Below, in pieces: positions 33,474 through 41,612 of a DNA stretch of 64,000 nt. The position numbers were made by a program, and so were the translations under genes. The stretch comes from Actinacidiphila yanglinensis (GTDB lineage Bacteria; Actinomycetota; Actinomycetes; Streptomycetales; Streptomycetaceae): assembly GCF_900107965.1 (NCBI RefSeq), contig NZ_FNVU01000030.1, positions 37,517 through 101,516 on the forward strand, in the 5' to 3' direction. The notes beneath the pieces were generated by a model. That model worked only from the letters and a program-made list of their open reading frames with translations, made no database searches and was not told the origin of the DNA. How positions within the stretch are numbered: position 1 is the first letter of the stretch; the number at the start of each line of letters is the position of its first letter.

Positions 33474-34058
33474 GTGAAGGTGAAGAAGAAGCTCTTGGCC
33501 GCGCTGTCCGGCAGCGCGGCCGTTCTGCTCGCGGTGTCCGCGTGCGGCGGTGACGACACCGCGAAGAAGCAGGACGACTGGGCGAAGGGCGTCTGCGACC
33601 AGGCCGAGGTCCAGCTCAACAAGATCGACACCGCGAACGCGTCGTTCGGCAAGGTCGACAGCGGCGGCAAGCCGCAGGAGGTGAAGACCGCCGACTCGGC
33701 CGCCTTCCAGTCGATCTCCGACGCGTACAAGGCGCTGGCCGGGATCTTCAGCAAGGCCGGCGCCGCCCCCGGCGATGACGGCGCGAAGTTCCAGCAGAAC
33801 GCGGTGAGCGTGTTCAACCAGCAGTCCGCGCAGTACGCGGCGCTGAAGAAGCAGGTCGACGGGCTGGACGCCAGCGACCAGGCCAAGTTCGCGACCGGCC
33901 TCGGCGGCGTCTCCACCGCGCTCACGCAGACCACCACCAACGGGCAGAAGTCGCTCGACACGCTCCGCCAGGGCGACGTGGGCAAGGCCCTCGCCCAGCA
34001 GCCCGGCTGCCACGGCGTGTCCGGCGGTTCGGCGGGTGCCACCTCGACGGCCTCGTAG
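33474..34058 (+). CDS. Small secreted lipoprotein
   Basis: A 194-residue protein with a lipoprotein signal: basic start (KVKKK), hydrophobic core (LLAALSGSAAVLLA) and lipobox VSAC-GG, then a helical mature domain (KKQDDWAKGVCDQAEVQLNKIDTANAS...). Conserved next to hppA in Streptomyces; function unknown. A pair of cysteines (GVCDQ and QPGCHG) may be linked. GTG at 33474 follows AAGGGATCACCCG. A candidate Crp palindrome and the hppA terminator lie upstream. Confidence 0.85.
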   Translation: MKVKKKLLAALSGSAAVLLAVSACGGDDTAKKQDDWAKGVCDQAEVQLNKIDTANASFGKVDSGGKPQEVKTADSAAFQSISDAYKALAGIFSKAGAAPGDDGAKFQQNAVSVFNQQSAQYAALKKQVDGLDASDQAKFATGLGGVSTALTQTTTNGQKSLDTLRQGDVGKALAQQPGCHGVSGGSAGATSTAS

Positions 34059-34116
34059 CGGTACCGGGCGTTCCGCGGTACGGCGCCCCCTCGCGGATTC
34101 CGGGACAATGAGCGGC

Positions 34117-35742
34117 GTGAGCGATCCGAGCTACCCGCACCAGACGACCGGCGGTCCGCACGCCCCGCACTCCCCGGGCGCCTCCGGTCGCCCGCTGCCC
34201 GATCCCGGCGCCGCGCCCGCGCTGCGCGCCGACCTGCTGGCCGCCGACTTCACCGCGGACGGCTGCCTCGAACTGCTCGGAGCGGTCGCCTACGCGGCCC
34301 TGTCGCGCGCCGAGACCGTCCCCGCGCTGCGCGCCACCCGCGGCGGCAGCCCACTGGAGACCCTGGTCCGGCTCTTCCTGCTCCAGCAGCCGGTCCCGCT
34401 CGCCCGTGCCCGGGCGGCCCTCGGCAACGCAGGCACCAGCTCCGGAACCGGAACCGGCACCGGAACCGGCTCCGGTCTCGACACGTACGAGGCGGCCGGC
34501 TGGCTGCTGCGTGACGGGGACGACGTACGCGCGACCGTCGACGTACGCCCTTACGCGGGCGATGCCGGCGCCGACTGGTGGATCGTCTCGGACCTGGGCT
34601 GCGCGGTCGGTGGCGCGGGCGGCATCGGCAGCGCGCCCGGCGTGGACCGGGCCGACCTGGTGCTGGGCGTGGGCGGCGCGTCCACCACGCTCGCCGGGCT
34701 GACCGTGCGCGAGCCGGTCGGCAGGGCGCTCGACCTCGGCACGGGATCGGGCGTCCAGGCGCTGCACGCGTCCCGGCACGCCACGCAGGTGACCGCCACG
34801 GACGTCAACCCGCGCGCCCTGCACTTCGCCCGGCTCACCCTCGCGCTGTCCGGCGCCGCGGAGCCCGAACTGCGGCAGGGCAGCCTCTTCGAGCCGGTCG
34901 GGGACGCGCGGTACGACCTGATCGTCTCGAACCCGCCGTTCGTCATCTCGCCCCGCGGGCGCTTCACCTACCGCGACGGCGGCATGGCGGGGGACGACCT
35001 GTGCCGTGAACTGGTCCGGCAGTCCGCCGACCACCTCACCGAGGGCGGCTACTGCCAGCTCCTCGCCAACTGGCAGCACGCCGAGGGCCAGGACTGGCGG
35101 GAGCGCGTCACGTCCTGGCTGCCCGCCGGGTGCGACGCGTGGATCGTGCAGCGCGAGGTCCAGGACGTGGCGCAGTACGCCGAGTTGTGGCTGCGCGACG
35201 GCGGCGACCACCACGCCGACCCCGCCGCGTACGCCGCGCGCTACGACGCGTGGCTCGACGACTTCGAGCGGCACAAGGTCAGCGGGATCGGCTTCGGCTG
35301 GATCACCCTGCGCCGCTCCGGCGCCGAGCAGCCCTCGGTCACCGCGGAGGAGTGGCCGCACCCGGTGGAGCAGCCGCTCGGGCCGCACATCGCGGACTGG
35401 TTCGCCCGGCAGGACTTCCTGCGGCGGTACGACGACGCGGCGCTGCTCGCCGCCCGGTTCACCCTCGCGCCCGACGTGGTGCAGGAGCAGGTCGGGCTGC
35501 CCGGCGCGGAGGACCCCGAGCACGTCGTGCTGCGTTCGGCGCGGGGCATGCGCAGGGCGACGAAGGTCGACACCGTCGGCGCCGGGTTCGCCGGGGTCTG
35601 CGACGGCACGCTGCCGGCCGGCCGCATCATCGACGCGATCGCCCAACTGCTCAACGAGGACCCGGTGGTGCTGCGCGACCGCACTCCCGCGTCGATCCGT
35701 CTCCTGGTCGAACAGGGCTTCCTGGCACCGCATCCGGAGTAG
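34117..35742 (+). CDS. SAM-dependent methyltransferase (N5-glutamine/HemK-like fold)
   Basis: A 541-residue protein: an N-terminal helical domain (about 35-150), a class I methyltransferase domain with motif I ALDLGTGSGVQALHAS, TATDVNPRAL, and the catalytic NPPFVISPRGR motif typical of N-methylation of glutamine or adenine, then a C-terminal winged-helix-like part (about 360-541). The substrate is unknown. A Gly/Thr repeat (34443-34475) lies in the N-terminal domain. ATG at 34108 and GTG at 34117 are both possible; GACAAT ends 7 nt before the GTG, favouring a leaderless GTG. Confidence 0.85.
   Translation: MSDPSYPHQTTGGPHAPHSPGASGRPLPDPGAAPALRADLLAADFTADGCLELLGAVAYAALSRAETVPALRATRGGSPLETLVRLFLLQQPVPLARARAALGNAGTSSGTGTGTGTGSGLDTYEAAGWLLRDGDDVRATVDVRPYAGDAGADWWIVSDLGCAVGGAGGIGSAPGVDRADLVLGVGGASTTLAGLTVREPVGRALDLGTGSGVQALHASRHATQVTATDVNPRALHFARLTLALSGAAEPELRQGSLFEPVGDARYDLIVSNPPFVISPRGRFTYRDGGMAGDDLCRELVRQSADHLTEGGYCQLLANWQHAEGQDWRERVTSWLPAGCDAWIVQREVQDVAQYAELWLRDGGDHHADPAAYAARYDAWLDDFERHKVSGIGFGWITLRRSGAEQPSVTAEEWPHPVEQPLGPHIADWFARQDFLRRYDDAALLAARFTLAPDVVQEQVGLPGAEDPEHVVLRSARGMRRATKVDTVGAGFAGVCDGTLPAGRIIDAIAQLLNEDPVVLRDRTPASIRLLVEQGFLAPHPE
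34443..34475 (+). repeat. GGAACC-type hexanucleotide repeat inside the methyltransferase gene
   Basis: About five copies of GGAACC or GGCACC encode a Gly-Thr alternation in the N-terminal domain. The length may vary between strains. Confidence 0.7.
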
Positions 35743-35782
35743 CGGCACGTTGCACGGCCGGCGCCTGGCGGTCGCGGCAGGC

Positions 35783-36196
35783 TCAGTTCACGTTGCGGAA
35801 GATCGTCCATACCACCGCCACCACGAGCAACGTGTACTGCGTGCGCGGCCGGAGGATCGGCTGCCAGCGGCGGCCGCGCAGGCCCTCGACGACCCAGCGG
35901 CCGAACATCCAGGCCAGCGCGGGGGAGAGGGCCAGGACCAGGGCGTTCTCGTGGAAGGCGCGGACCGGGTCGCCGTGCAGCAGGTCGTAGGCGAGGCGGG
36001 TGGCGCCGCAGGCCGGGCAGAGCAGCCCGGTGAGCCAGTTGAAGGGGCAGCGCGGCAGGAAGTGCCCGCTCTGGTGCGGGTCGGTGCGGTAGAGGTAGGC
36101 GGCCGCCGCCACCCCGGCGGCGAGCGTGGCCAGCGGCACCACCGCCGGGTGCGGGAGCCGCCGCGCGGAGCGGGGTGCGACGGCCTGCTGGCTCAC
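35783..36196 (-). CDS. DUF2752 membrane protein
   Basis: A 137-residue membrane protein with three helices and the DUF2752 signature CPFNWLTGLLCPACGATRLAYDLLHGD, whose cysteine pairs may bind metal or form disulfides. The function of the family is unknown. GTG at 36196 overlaps the stop of the upstream membrane-protein gene (GTGA), so the two are translationally coupled. Confidence 0.88.
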   Translation of the reverse strand: MSQQAVAPRSARRLPHPAVVPLATLAAGVAAAAYLYRTDPHQSGHFLPRCPFNWLTGLLCPACGATRLAYDLLHGDPVRAFHENALVLALSPALAWMFGRWVVEGLRGRRWQPILRPRTQYTLLVVAVVWTIFRNVN

Positions 36197-36747
36197 GCGC
36201 ACATCGCACGCGCGTTGTTGACCAGCTGGTTGATCGCGAACACGTCGTTCGGGCTGCGGGCCGGGATCATCGTGGCGTGGTAGCGGCCGCCGCTGTGCAC
36301 CGTGACCTGGATGAACCCGGTGGTCTTGTGCTCCTTGATGAGCATGAACAGCAGGCCCAGCAGGCACGCGAAGAAGAAGATCACCGCGAGCACGATCGCG
36401 TAGGCCGGGGTGCTCTCCTCGGTGCGGCTCATGTCGGAGACCGTCCACACCGCGCCGCGCAGCGGCAGGGAGCCGGCCGGGGTCACGATGCTGTCCCCCG
36501 TCACCGCGATGTCGCCGATGGTCAGCAGCGTCGCCGAACCCGCCCCGCCGTACACGGCCGGCGCGTTGTGCTGCCAGCCACTGTCGCCGCTCATCATCGT
36601 CGGCGGGTGCTGCGGGTAGCCGTAGCCCGCCGGGTCGCCGTAGCCGAGGGTCTCGCCGTACGCCGTGGGCCGTTCCGAGTACTCCGGCCGGCTCTCGTAC
36701 GGGTTGTCGCCGTACGGCTTGCCCGCGTACGGATTCTGGTCGGACAT
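36193..36747 (-). CDS. Membrane protein with Tyr/Pro/Gly-rich N-terminus
   Basis: A 184-residue protein: residues 1-65 are Tyr/Pro/Gly-rich (NPYAGKPYGDNPYESRP...), followed by a soluble segment, one strong membrane helix (AYAIVLAVIFFFACLLGLLFMLI) and a C-terminal part with VTVHSGGRYHATMIPARS and FAINQLVNNARAM. The combination resembles Streptomyces proteins co-transcribed with DUF2752 genes. Function unknown. It is coupled to the DUF2752 gene by a 4-nt overlap. Confidence 0.8.
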   Translation of the reverse strand: MSDQNPYAGKPYGDNPYESRPEYSERPTAYGETLGYGDPAGYGYPQHPPTMMSGDSGWQHNAPAVYGGAGSATLLTIGDIAVTGDSIVTPAGSLPLRGAVWTVSDMSRTEESTPAYAIVLAVIFFFACLLGLLFMLIKEHKTTGFIQVTVHSGGRYHATMIPARSPNDVFAINQLVNNARAMCA

Positions 36748-36879
36748 GACGCGTCCCCCTGCCCTGCGTTCCCGCCGTCACGCGGATCGGTCATCCGCCC
36801 GCGCGCACCCATTTTTGCAGCACCCGACCCGCCGCGTCCCGTTCCGCCCTTGACACAAACCGGCTACAGAACCGCGCAC

Positions 36880-38115
36880 TCAGGTCGCGGCCAGCGCCTC
36901 CGTGGGGGTGAGGCGGGCGGCGCGGACCGAGGGGTAGACGCCCGCGACCACTCCGACCAGCAGCGCCCCGCCGATGCCCTCGGCGACGGACGCGGCCGGG
37001 ATGACCGGTGGCCAGCCCTGGGAGGTGGCGTACCCGAGGACGCCGAGCGCGCCGATCGCCGCGCCGACCAGACCGCCGAGGCCGGACAGCAGCACCGCCT
37101 CGGTGAGGAACTGGCCGCGGATCTGGCCCCGGGCCGCGCCGAGCGCGCGGCGCAGCCCGATCTCGCGGCGCCGCTCCAGCACCGAGATGATCATCGTGTT
37201 GGCGACCCCGATGCCGCCGACGAGCAGCGCCACTCCCGCCAGCCCCAGGAACAGCCCGGAGAAGGTCTGCTCGGAGGCGCGCTTCGCGGCCAGCGCGTCG
37301 GAGGGGCGGCTGACCTGGATCAGCCCGGGCAACTGCGGGTAGAGCGTGGCGGGCAGCACCGCGCGGACGTCCTCGAGCGCGTCCTCTCGGGCCTTGAGGT
37401 AGACCACCGTCGGATGGCCGTCGAAGTGCAGGTAGCGGGTCGCGGCGGGCCAGCCCACCATCACGGACTGCTCCAGGTCCGGGGTGAGCGGCATCGGATC
37501 GAGGATGCCGATCACGGTGAACAGGCGCTGACCGATGAGTACTTGGGGCTGTGGCTGCCCGGGCGGGAGTTGGCGGAAGCCCAGCCAGGTCGCGGCCTGG
37601 TAGCCGAGCACCACCGTCGGGAAGCGGTCGGTGGCCGGGGTGAGGAAACGGCCCGCGTGCACCGAGCCGTTGATCGCGGACAGCAGCCCGTCGCGCGCGG
37701 CCAGCACGCTGATCCCGACGCTGTCGCTGGGGTCGGAGCGGTCGGTGCGCCGCACGCGCTGATGGGTGTTGGCCACCGCGCTCGCCGTGCGGACCGGGCC
37801 GATCCTGCGGGCCATCGCGTCGGCGCTCTCCGGCAGTTGGACCGGCGGGTCCTGGTGCGGCTGCGGCTGCGCCTGGAGCATGTTGGTGCCCAGCGCGGTC
37901 AGTTGCTCCAGCAGCGACTTCTGGCTGGAGGCGGGGATGCCGGTCACCACGATCATCGTCGCGATCCCGATCGAGATGCCCAGCGCGGAAAGGGCCGCGC
38001 GCAACTTGCGGATGCGGACGCCGATCAGGCCGAGGCGCAGTACGTCACCGGGTGACAGCCGGACGGGCCGGCGGTCGTCGGGCCGCGCCCGGCGGTGCGA
38101 TGAAGGGGCGCTCAT
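36880..38115 (-). CDS. ABC transporter permease, MacB/FtsX type
   Basis: A 411-residue permease with an N-terminal helix (IRKLRAALSALGISIGIATMIVVTGIPAS), a large extracytoplasmic MacB-like core domain (about 70-280) and three C-terminal helices of the FtsX family (LFLGLAGVALLVGGIGVANTMIISVLERRREIGLRRALGA). It forms the membrane part of a tripartite MacAB-like exporter with the ATPase (4-nt ATGA overlap) and the adaptor. The exported substrate is unknown; antimicrobial compounds or peptides are typical for this type. Confidence 0.9.
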   Translation of the reverse strand: MSAPSSHRRARPDDRRPVRLSPGDVLRLGLIGVRIRKLRAALSALGISIGIATMIVVTGIPASSQKSLLEQLTALGTNMLQAQPQPHQDPPVQLPESADAMARRIGPVRTASAVANTHQRVRRTDRSDPSDSVGISVLAARDGLLSAINGSVHAGRFLTPATDRFPTVVLGYQAATWLGFRQLPPGQPQPQVLIGQRLFTVIGILDPMPLTPDLEQSVMVGWPAATRYLHFDGHPTVVYLKAREDALEDVRAVLPATLYPQLPGLIQVSRPSDALAAKRASEQTFSGLFLGLAGVALLVGGIGVANTMIISVLERRREIGLRRALGAARGQIRGQFLTEAVLLSGLGGLVGAAIGALGVLGYATSQGWPPVIPAASVAEGIGGALLVGVVAGVYPSVRAARLTPTEALAAT

Positions 38116-38942
38116 CCGTCGCCCTCCCGTGCGGCCGGGCCCGGGACGCCCGCGACGACCCGGCCGTCGCGCGGTTCGGCGCCCCGGGTGTCCGCGACGA
38201 TCCGGCCGTCGCGCAGCTCGATCCGGCGTGGCAGCCGTGCCGCGATGTCCCGGTCGTGGGTGATGACGGCGATGGTCGTCCCCTCCTCGTTGAGGTCGGT
38301 GAGCAGATCGAGTACGGCCTGCCCGTTGGCGCTGTCGAGGGCGCCGGTCGGCTCGTCGGCCAGCACCAGCGCGGGGGAGTTGACCAGCGCGCGGGCGATC
38401 GCCACCCGTTGCCGCTCGCCGCCGGACAACTGGTGCGGGAGGTGGCCGGCGCGGTGCGCCATGCCGACCCGGCCCAGGGCCTCGTGGGCCAGCGGCAGCC
38501 GGCGGCGCCGCGGCACGCCCGCGTAGAGCAGGCCGGTGGCGACGTTCTCGGCCGCGCTCAGGCCGTCGGTGAGGTGGAAGTGCTGGAAGACGAAGCCGAG
38601 CCAGCGTCCGCGCAGCACCGACAGGCGCCGGTCGGACAGCCCCGCCACGTCCTGCCCGGCGACCTCCACGGTGCCGCCGGTCGGCAGGTCGAGGGTGCCC
38701 ATGATGTTCAGCAGCGTGGACTTGCCCGAGCCGGACGGGCCCAGGATCGCCAGCAGTTCGCCCGCCTCGACGGTCAACGAGACGTGGTCGAGCGCGACGA
38801 CGCCGCCCGGGTAGGACTTGGTGGCATCGCGGACGCGGAGAACGGCGGTGCCCGGTGCGGCACTTCGCGGCGCGCCCACCCGCCCGGACCCGGTCGCGGC
38901 CTCGTCGGGCACGGTGCTCCCACCGGCCGTCCCCGCCCTCAC
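38112..38942 (-). CDS. ABC transporter ATP-binding protein, MacB/LolD type
   Basis: A 276-residue ATPase: Walker A GPSGSGKSTLLN, signature LSGGERQRVAIARALV, Walker B LVLADEPTGALDS and the switch histidine in VITHDRDIA. Length and motifs match LolD/MacB-type subunits that drive FtsX-like permeases. The first 30 residues are a low-complexity extension; GTG at 38942 overlaps the adaptor stop by 4 nt, supporting that start and co-translation. Confidence 0.92.
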   Translation of the reverse strand: MRAGTAGGSTVPDEAATGSGRVGAPRSAAPGTAVLRVRDATKSYPGGVVALDHVSLTVEAGELLAILGPSGSGKSTLLNIMGTLDLPTGGTVEVAGQDVAGLSDRRLSVLRGRWLGFVFQHFHLTDGLSAAENVATGLLYAGVPRRRRLPLAHEALGRVGMAHRAGHLPHQLSGGERQRVAIARALVNSPALVLADEPTGALDSANGQAVLDLLTDLNEEGTTIAVITHDRDIAARLPRRIELRDGRIVADTRGAEPRDGRVVAGVPGPAAREGDG

Positions 38943-40081
38943 GACGCCGTCTCCACGCGCATCCCCGCGCTGACCCCGGCGCCGCCGACCTCGACCCGCC
39001 CGTCGGCGAAGAGCCCGGTCGTCACGGCGACGAGGGTCCCGTCCGGCCGCTGGAGCGCGTAGCCGCCCTGCTTCACGGCGACGAGCGCGGTGACCGGCAC
39101 GGTCAGCACGCCGTGCCGGGTGCTCGTGGTGAAGCGCACCTGGACCGGCGCCGAGGTCAGCGCGGCCACGTCGGAGGAACGCAGCGGGGTGACCGCGACA
39201 TCGAGGGTCGGCGGGCTGTCCTGCCCGTCCTGGTCGCCCTCCCCGGGGGCCCCGGACTGCACGGACTGGCCGACGGACGCCACCTTCCCGGGCACGCTCC
39301 GGTCGTCGGGCAGCGTGATGGTGACCTTCGCGCCGGCCGTGATGCCGTTCGCGTCGTCCGCCTCGACCGGCACGGTGACGGTCTTGGTGGTGGAGGTGAC
39401 CGACATCAGCGTCTCCTGCACCGGATCGCCCGGCCTGGCCTGCACCGTACCGACCCGCACCGGGCCGGGCAGCACCACGATCCGGCCCACCCCGAGCGTG
39501 CCGGTGGGCGTCATACCGACGTGCTGCTGCCAGCGCTTGACCGCGGCGGCCAGCGAGGAGGTGTAGGTGGCGCCGAGACCGTCGGAGTCCGGCGGGCGGT
39601 GGCCGATGTCGTACCCGAGGGCCTGGAGGTTGTCCGCGACGACCGTGACGTCCCGGCCGCGAACCGGCTTGGCCGCCGCCGACTTGGGGGCAACGAGGGT
39701 GCGGAAGAGCGGGGTGGCGCCGTAGAAGAGGACGACGGGCTGGTCGTCGACGCGGTAGAGCGTGCGGCCACGCTTGACGGTGGAGCCGGTGGCGGACAGG
39801 GCAGTGACCACGCCGGTGCCGCGGCCGGCGACCGGGGTGGGGGTGCCGTAGCCGAGGGTGCCGGGCAGGCTGCGGCTGTCGGACAGGTCCGCCCGGGTCA
39901 CCGTCGCGGTGGCGACCTTCGGGGCGCTGGTGGGGACGCCCGCGGGGGCGTGGGAGTGGGCGTGGAGGGCGATGCCCCCCGCGGTGGCGGCGCCAATGAC
40001 GACGAGGGCGGTCGCCAGGACGGCGAACCGCCTGCCGTACCGCCCGGCGGGGCGCTCGGCGCTGTGACCTGACACCGTCAC
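38939..40081 (-). CDS. Membrane-fusion adaptor with peptidoglycan-binding domain
   Basis: A 380-residue HlyD/MacA-like protein: one N-terminal membrane helix (RFAVLATALVVIGAATAGGIAL), a barrel-lipoyl region (PVAGRGTGVVTALSATGSTVKRGRTLY), an inserted peptidoglycan-binding domain (about 130-180: VVADNLQALGYD...SSLAAAVKRWQQHVGMTPTG), and C-terminal beta domains (VTVPVEADDANGITAGAKV...). In Gram-positives such adaptors connect the FtsX-like pump to the cell wall. GTG at 40081 overlaps the preceding lipoprotein stop (GTGA). Confidence 0.88.
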   Translation of the reverse strand: MTVSGHSAERPAGRYGRRFAVLATALVVIGAATAGGIALHAHSHAPAGVPTSAPKVATATVTRADLSDSRSLPGTLGYGTPTPVAGRGTGVVTALSATGSTVKRGRTLYRVDDQPVVLFYGATPLFRTLVAPKSAAAKPVRGRDVTVVADNLQALGYDIGHRPPDSDGLGATYTSSLAAAVKRWQQHVGMTPTGTLGVGRIVVLPGPVRVGTVQARPGDPVQETLMSVTSTTKTVTVPVEADDANGITAGAKVTITLPDDRSVPGKVASVGQSVQSGAPGEGDQDGQDSPPTLDVAVTPLRSSDVAALTSAPVQVRFTTSTRHGVLTVPVTALVAVKQGGYALQRPDGTLVAVTTGLFADGRVEVGGAGVSAGMRVETAS

Positions 40082-40752
40082 TTCCCCTTTCCGCCGCCGA
40101 ACGCCTGCTGCTCGCACTGGTCCTCCAACTGGCCCTCGTTGGCGGGGATCTCGGGGCTGCCGTCGTCGAAGGTCCAGGACAGGCCGCCCGGATCGACGCT
40201 GGTGTCCGCGACGAGGTGGACCATCACGCCGTGCTTGCGGAGGCACTTGATCTCGGCGAGCGTGTCGTCGCGGTAGTGCGCGTTGAGGGCGGGGTTCAGC
40301 TCGGGCGGCTCCAGCGGGAGCTTGTTCTCGCAGGCCGCCGCCGCCGTCTTGGGGATCGGGTCGGCCACGGTCTTGGGGGAGCCGGCGATCCCGGGCCGGG
40401 TGGTCGTCCATTTGGCGCCGTGGTCGACGAGGCACTGGTCCCAGGCGTGGATGAGGGCCTCGCGCTCCGCGGGGGTGTCGTCCAGGCGCTCCTGCGGGCG
40501 CCCTGCGGTTGAGCCGCTGCTCGGGGGGACCACGGCGCCGGAGACCGGTGTACCGGATTCCGGCGTACCGCCTCCGCCGGTGGTCCCGGCGGTTGCGGAG
40601 GAGGAAGCGGTCGACGGCAGCGAGGCCACGCCGGGGTGCGACGCGCCCCCGCCGCCCCCGCAGGCGGTCAGCGCGAGCAGGCAGGCAGCGGTGGCGGGCA
40701 CGGTCGGCCACGGTGCTCGGTGCCGCCGCGGCCGTAGGAAGTTTCGAGGCAT
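40078..40752 (-). CDS. Secreted lipoprotein with Cys/His repeats, first gene of the exporter operon
   Basis: A 224-residue lipoprotein: basic signal peptide, lipobox LTAC-GGGGG, a Ser/Thr/Gly-rich linker, then two copies of a Cys module (WDQCLVDHGAKW...AACENKLP and IKCLRKHGVMVHL...LEDQCEQQAF). The neighbouring histidine kinase sensor has the same CLxxH...C pattern twice, so it may interact with or mimic the sensor. ATG at 40752 was chosen because TAGCGT ends 7 nt upstream (leaderless) and it gives a standard signal peptide; an ATG at 40773 would add 7 residues. The upstream region carries a direct-repeat operator candidate. Confidence 0.8.
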   Translation of the reverse strand: MPRNFLRPRRHRAPWPTVPATAACLLALTACGGGGGASHPGVASLPSTASSSATAGTTGGGGTPESGTPVSGAVVPPSSGSTAGRPQERLDDTPAEREALIHAWDQCLVDHGAKWTTTRPGIAGSPKTVADPIPKTAAAACENKLPLEPPELNPALNAHYRDDTLAEIKCLRKHGVMVHLVADTSVDPGGLSWTFDDGSPEIPANEGQLEDQCEQQAFGGGKGK

Positions 40753-40773
40753 GCCCGGGACGCTAGGCAGCAC

Positions 40774-40793
40774 TTGTCAGGAGATTGTCAGGA
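40774..40793. promoter_or_regulatory. Direct repeat, candidate response-regulator operator
   Basis: TTGTCAGGA occurs at 40774-40782 and 40785-40793, an 11-bp period, between the exporter operon (minus) and the response regulator gene (plus). Tandem half-sites about one helical turn apart are typical for OmpR/PhoB-family dimers. It overlaps the -35 region of the minus-strand promoter. Confidence 0.55.
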
Positions 40794-40874
40794 AGCCGTA
40801 GCCATCCGATGGTCCCGGGCGGTGAGCGCCGTCCGGCCCGGTCCGGCGGCCTCCGGCCTTCCTACACTCGCGAC

Positions 40875-41612
40875 ATGGGCGCACATGTCGTGGTGGCGGA
40901 GGACGATCCCAAGCAGGCCGAACTGGTCCGCCGTTACCTGGAGCACGAGGGGCACCGGGTGGTCGTCGTGCACGACGGGCGCGCCGCGCTGGAGGCGGTC
41001 CGCCGGCACCGGCCCGACCTGATGGTGCTGGACGTGATGATGCCCCGGGTCGACGGCCTCGACGTCTGCCGGGTGCTGCGCGCCGACCCCGCCTCCGCCG
41101 ACCTGCCGGTGCTGATGCTCACTGCCCGCTCCGGGGAGGACGATCTGCTGCTCGGGCTCGACCTGGGCGCGGACGACTACATGACGAAGCCGTACAGCCC
41201 GCGGGAGTTGATGGCCCGGGTGCGTACGCTGCTGCGCCGCGCGGGCGCGACCGGGAGCGCCGGCGCCGCGGTGCCCCGGCGGCCCGATCCGGTGCTGCGG
41301 GTGGGCGCCGTCGCGGTGGACCCGGTACGGCACGAGGTGACCGTGGACGGGCGGCGGATCGAGTGCACCCCGGGTGAGTTCGACCTGCTCGCCCTGCTGG
41401 CCGCCGAACCCGGGCGGGTCTTCACCCGCGCCCAGGTCATCGAGCGTCAGCACGGCATCGACCGCTACTTCACCTCCCGCACGGTCGACGTCCACGTGAT
41501 GAACCTGCGCCGCAAGATCGAGCCGGATCCGCGCCACCCGGTCCGGCTGGTCACCGTCTACGGGGTCGGCTACAAGCTCGTCGAGGGGCCGGGGGTACGC
41601 GATGCGGGGTGA
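40875..41612 (+). CDS. OmpR/PhoB-family response regulator
   Basis: A 245-residue regulator: receiver domain (acidic pocket VVAEDD, phosphoacceptor Asp in LMVLDVMMPRVDG, the TAR switch and KP lysine in DDYMTKPYSPREL) and a C-terminal OmpR-type winged helix (CTPGEFDLLALLAAEPGRVFTRAQVIE...RTVDVHVMNLRRKIE). TACACT ends 6 nt before the ATG, so it is probably leaderless. It overlaps the kinase gene by 11 nt. It likely controls the divergent exporter operon through the repeat at 40774-40793. Confidence 0.95.
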   Translation: MGAHVVVAEDDPKQAELVRRYLEHEGHRVVVVHDGRAALEAVRRHRPDLMVLDVMMPRVDGLDVCRVLRADPASADLPVLMLTARSGEDDLLLGLDLGADDYMTKPYSPRELMARVRTLLRRAGATGSAGAAVPRRPDPVLRVGAVAVDPVRHEVTVDGRRIECTPGEFDLLALLAAEPGRVFTRAQVIERQHGIDRYFTSRTVDVHVMNLRRKIEPDPRHPVRLVTVYGVGYKLVEGPGVRDAG

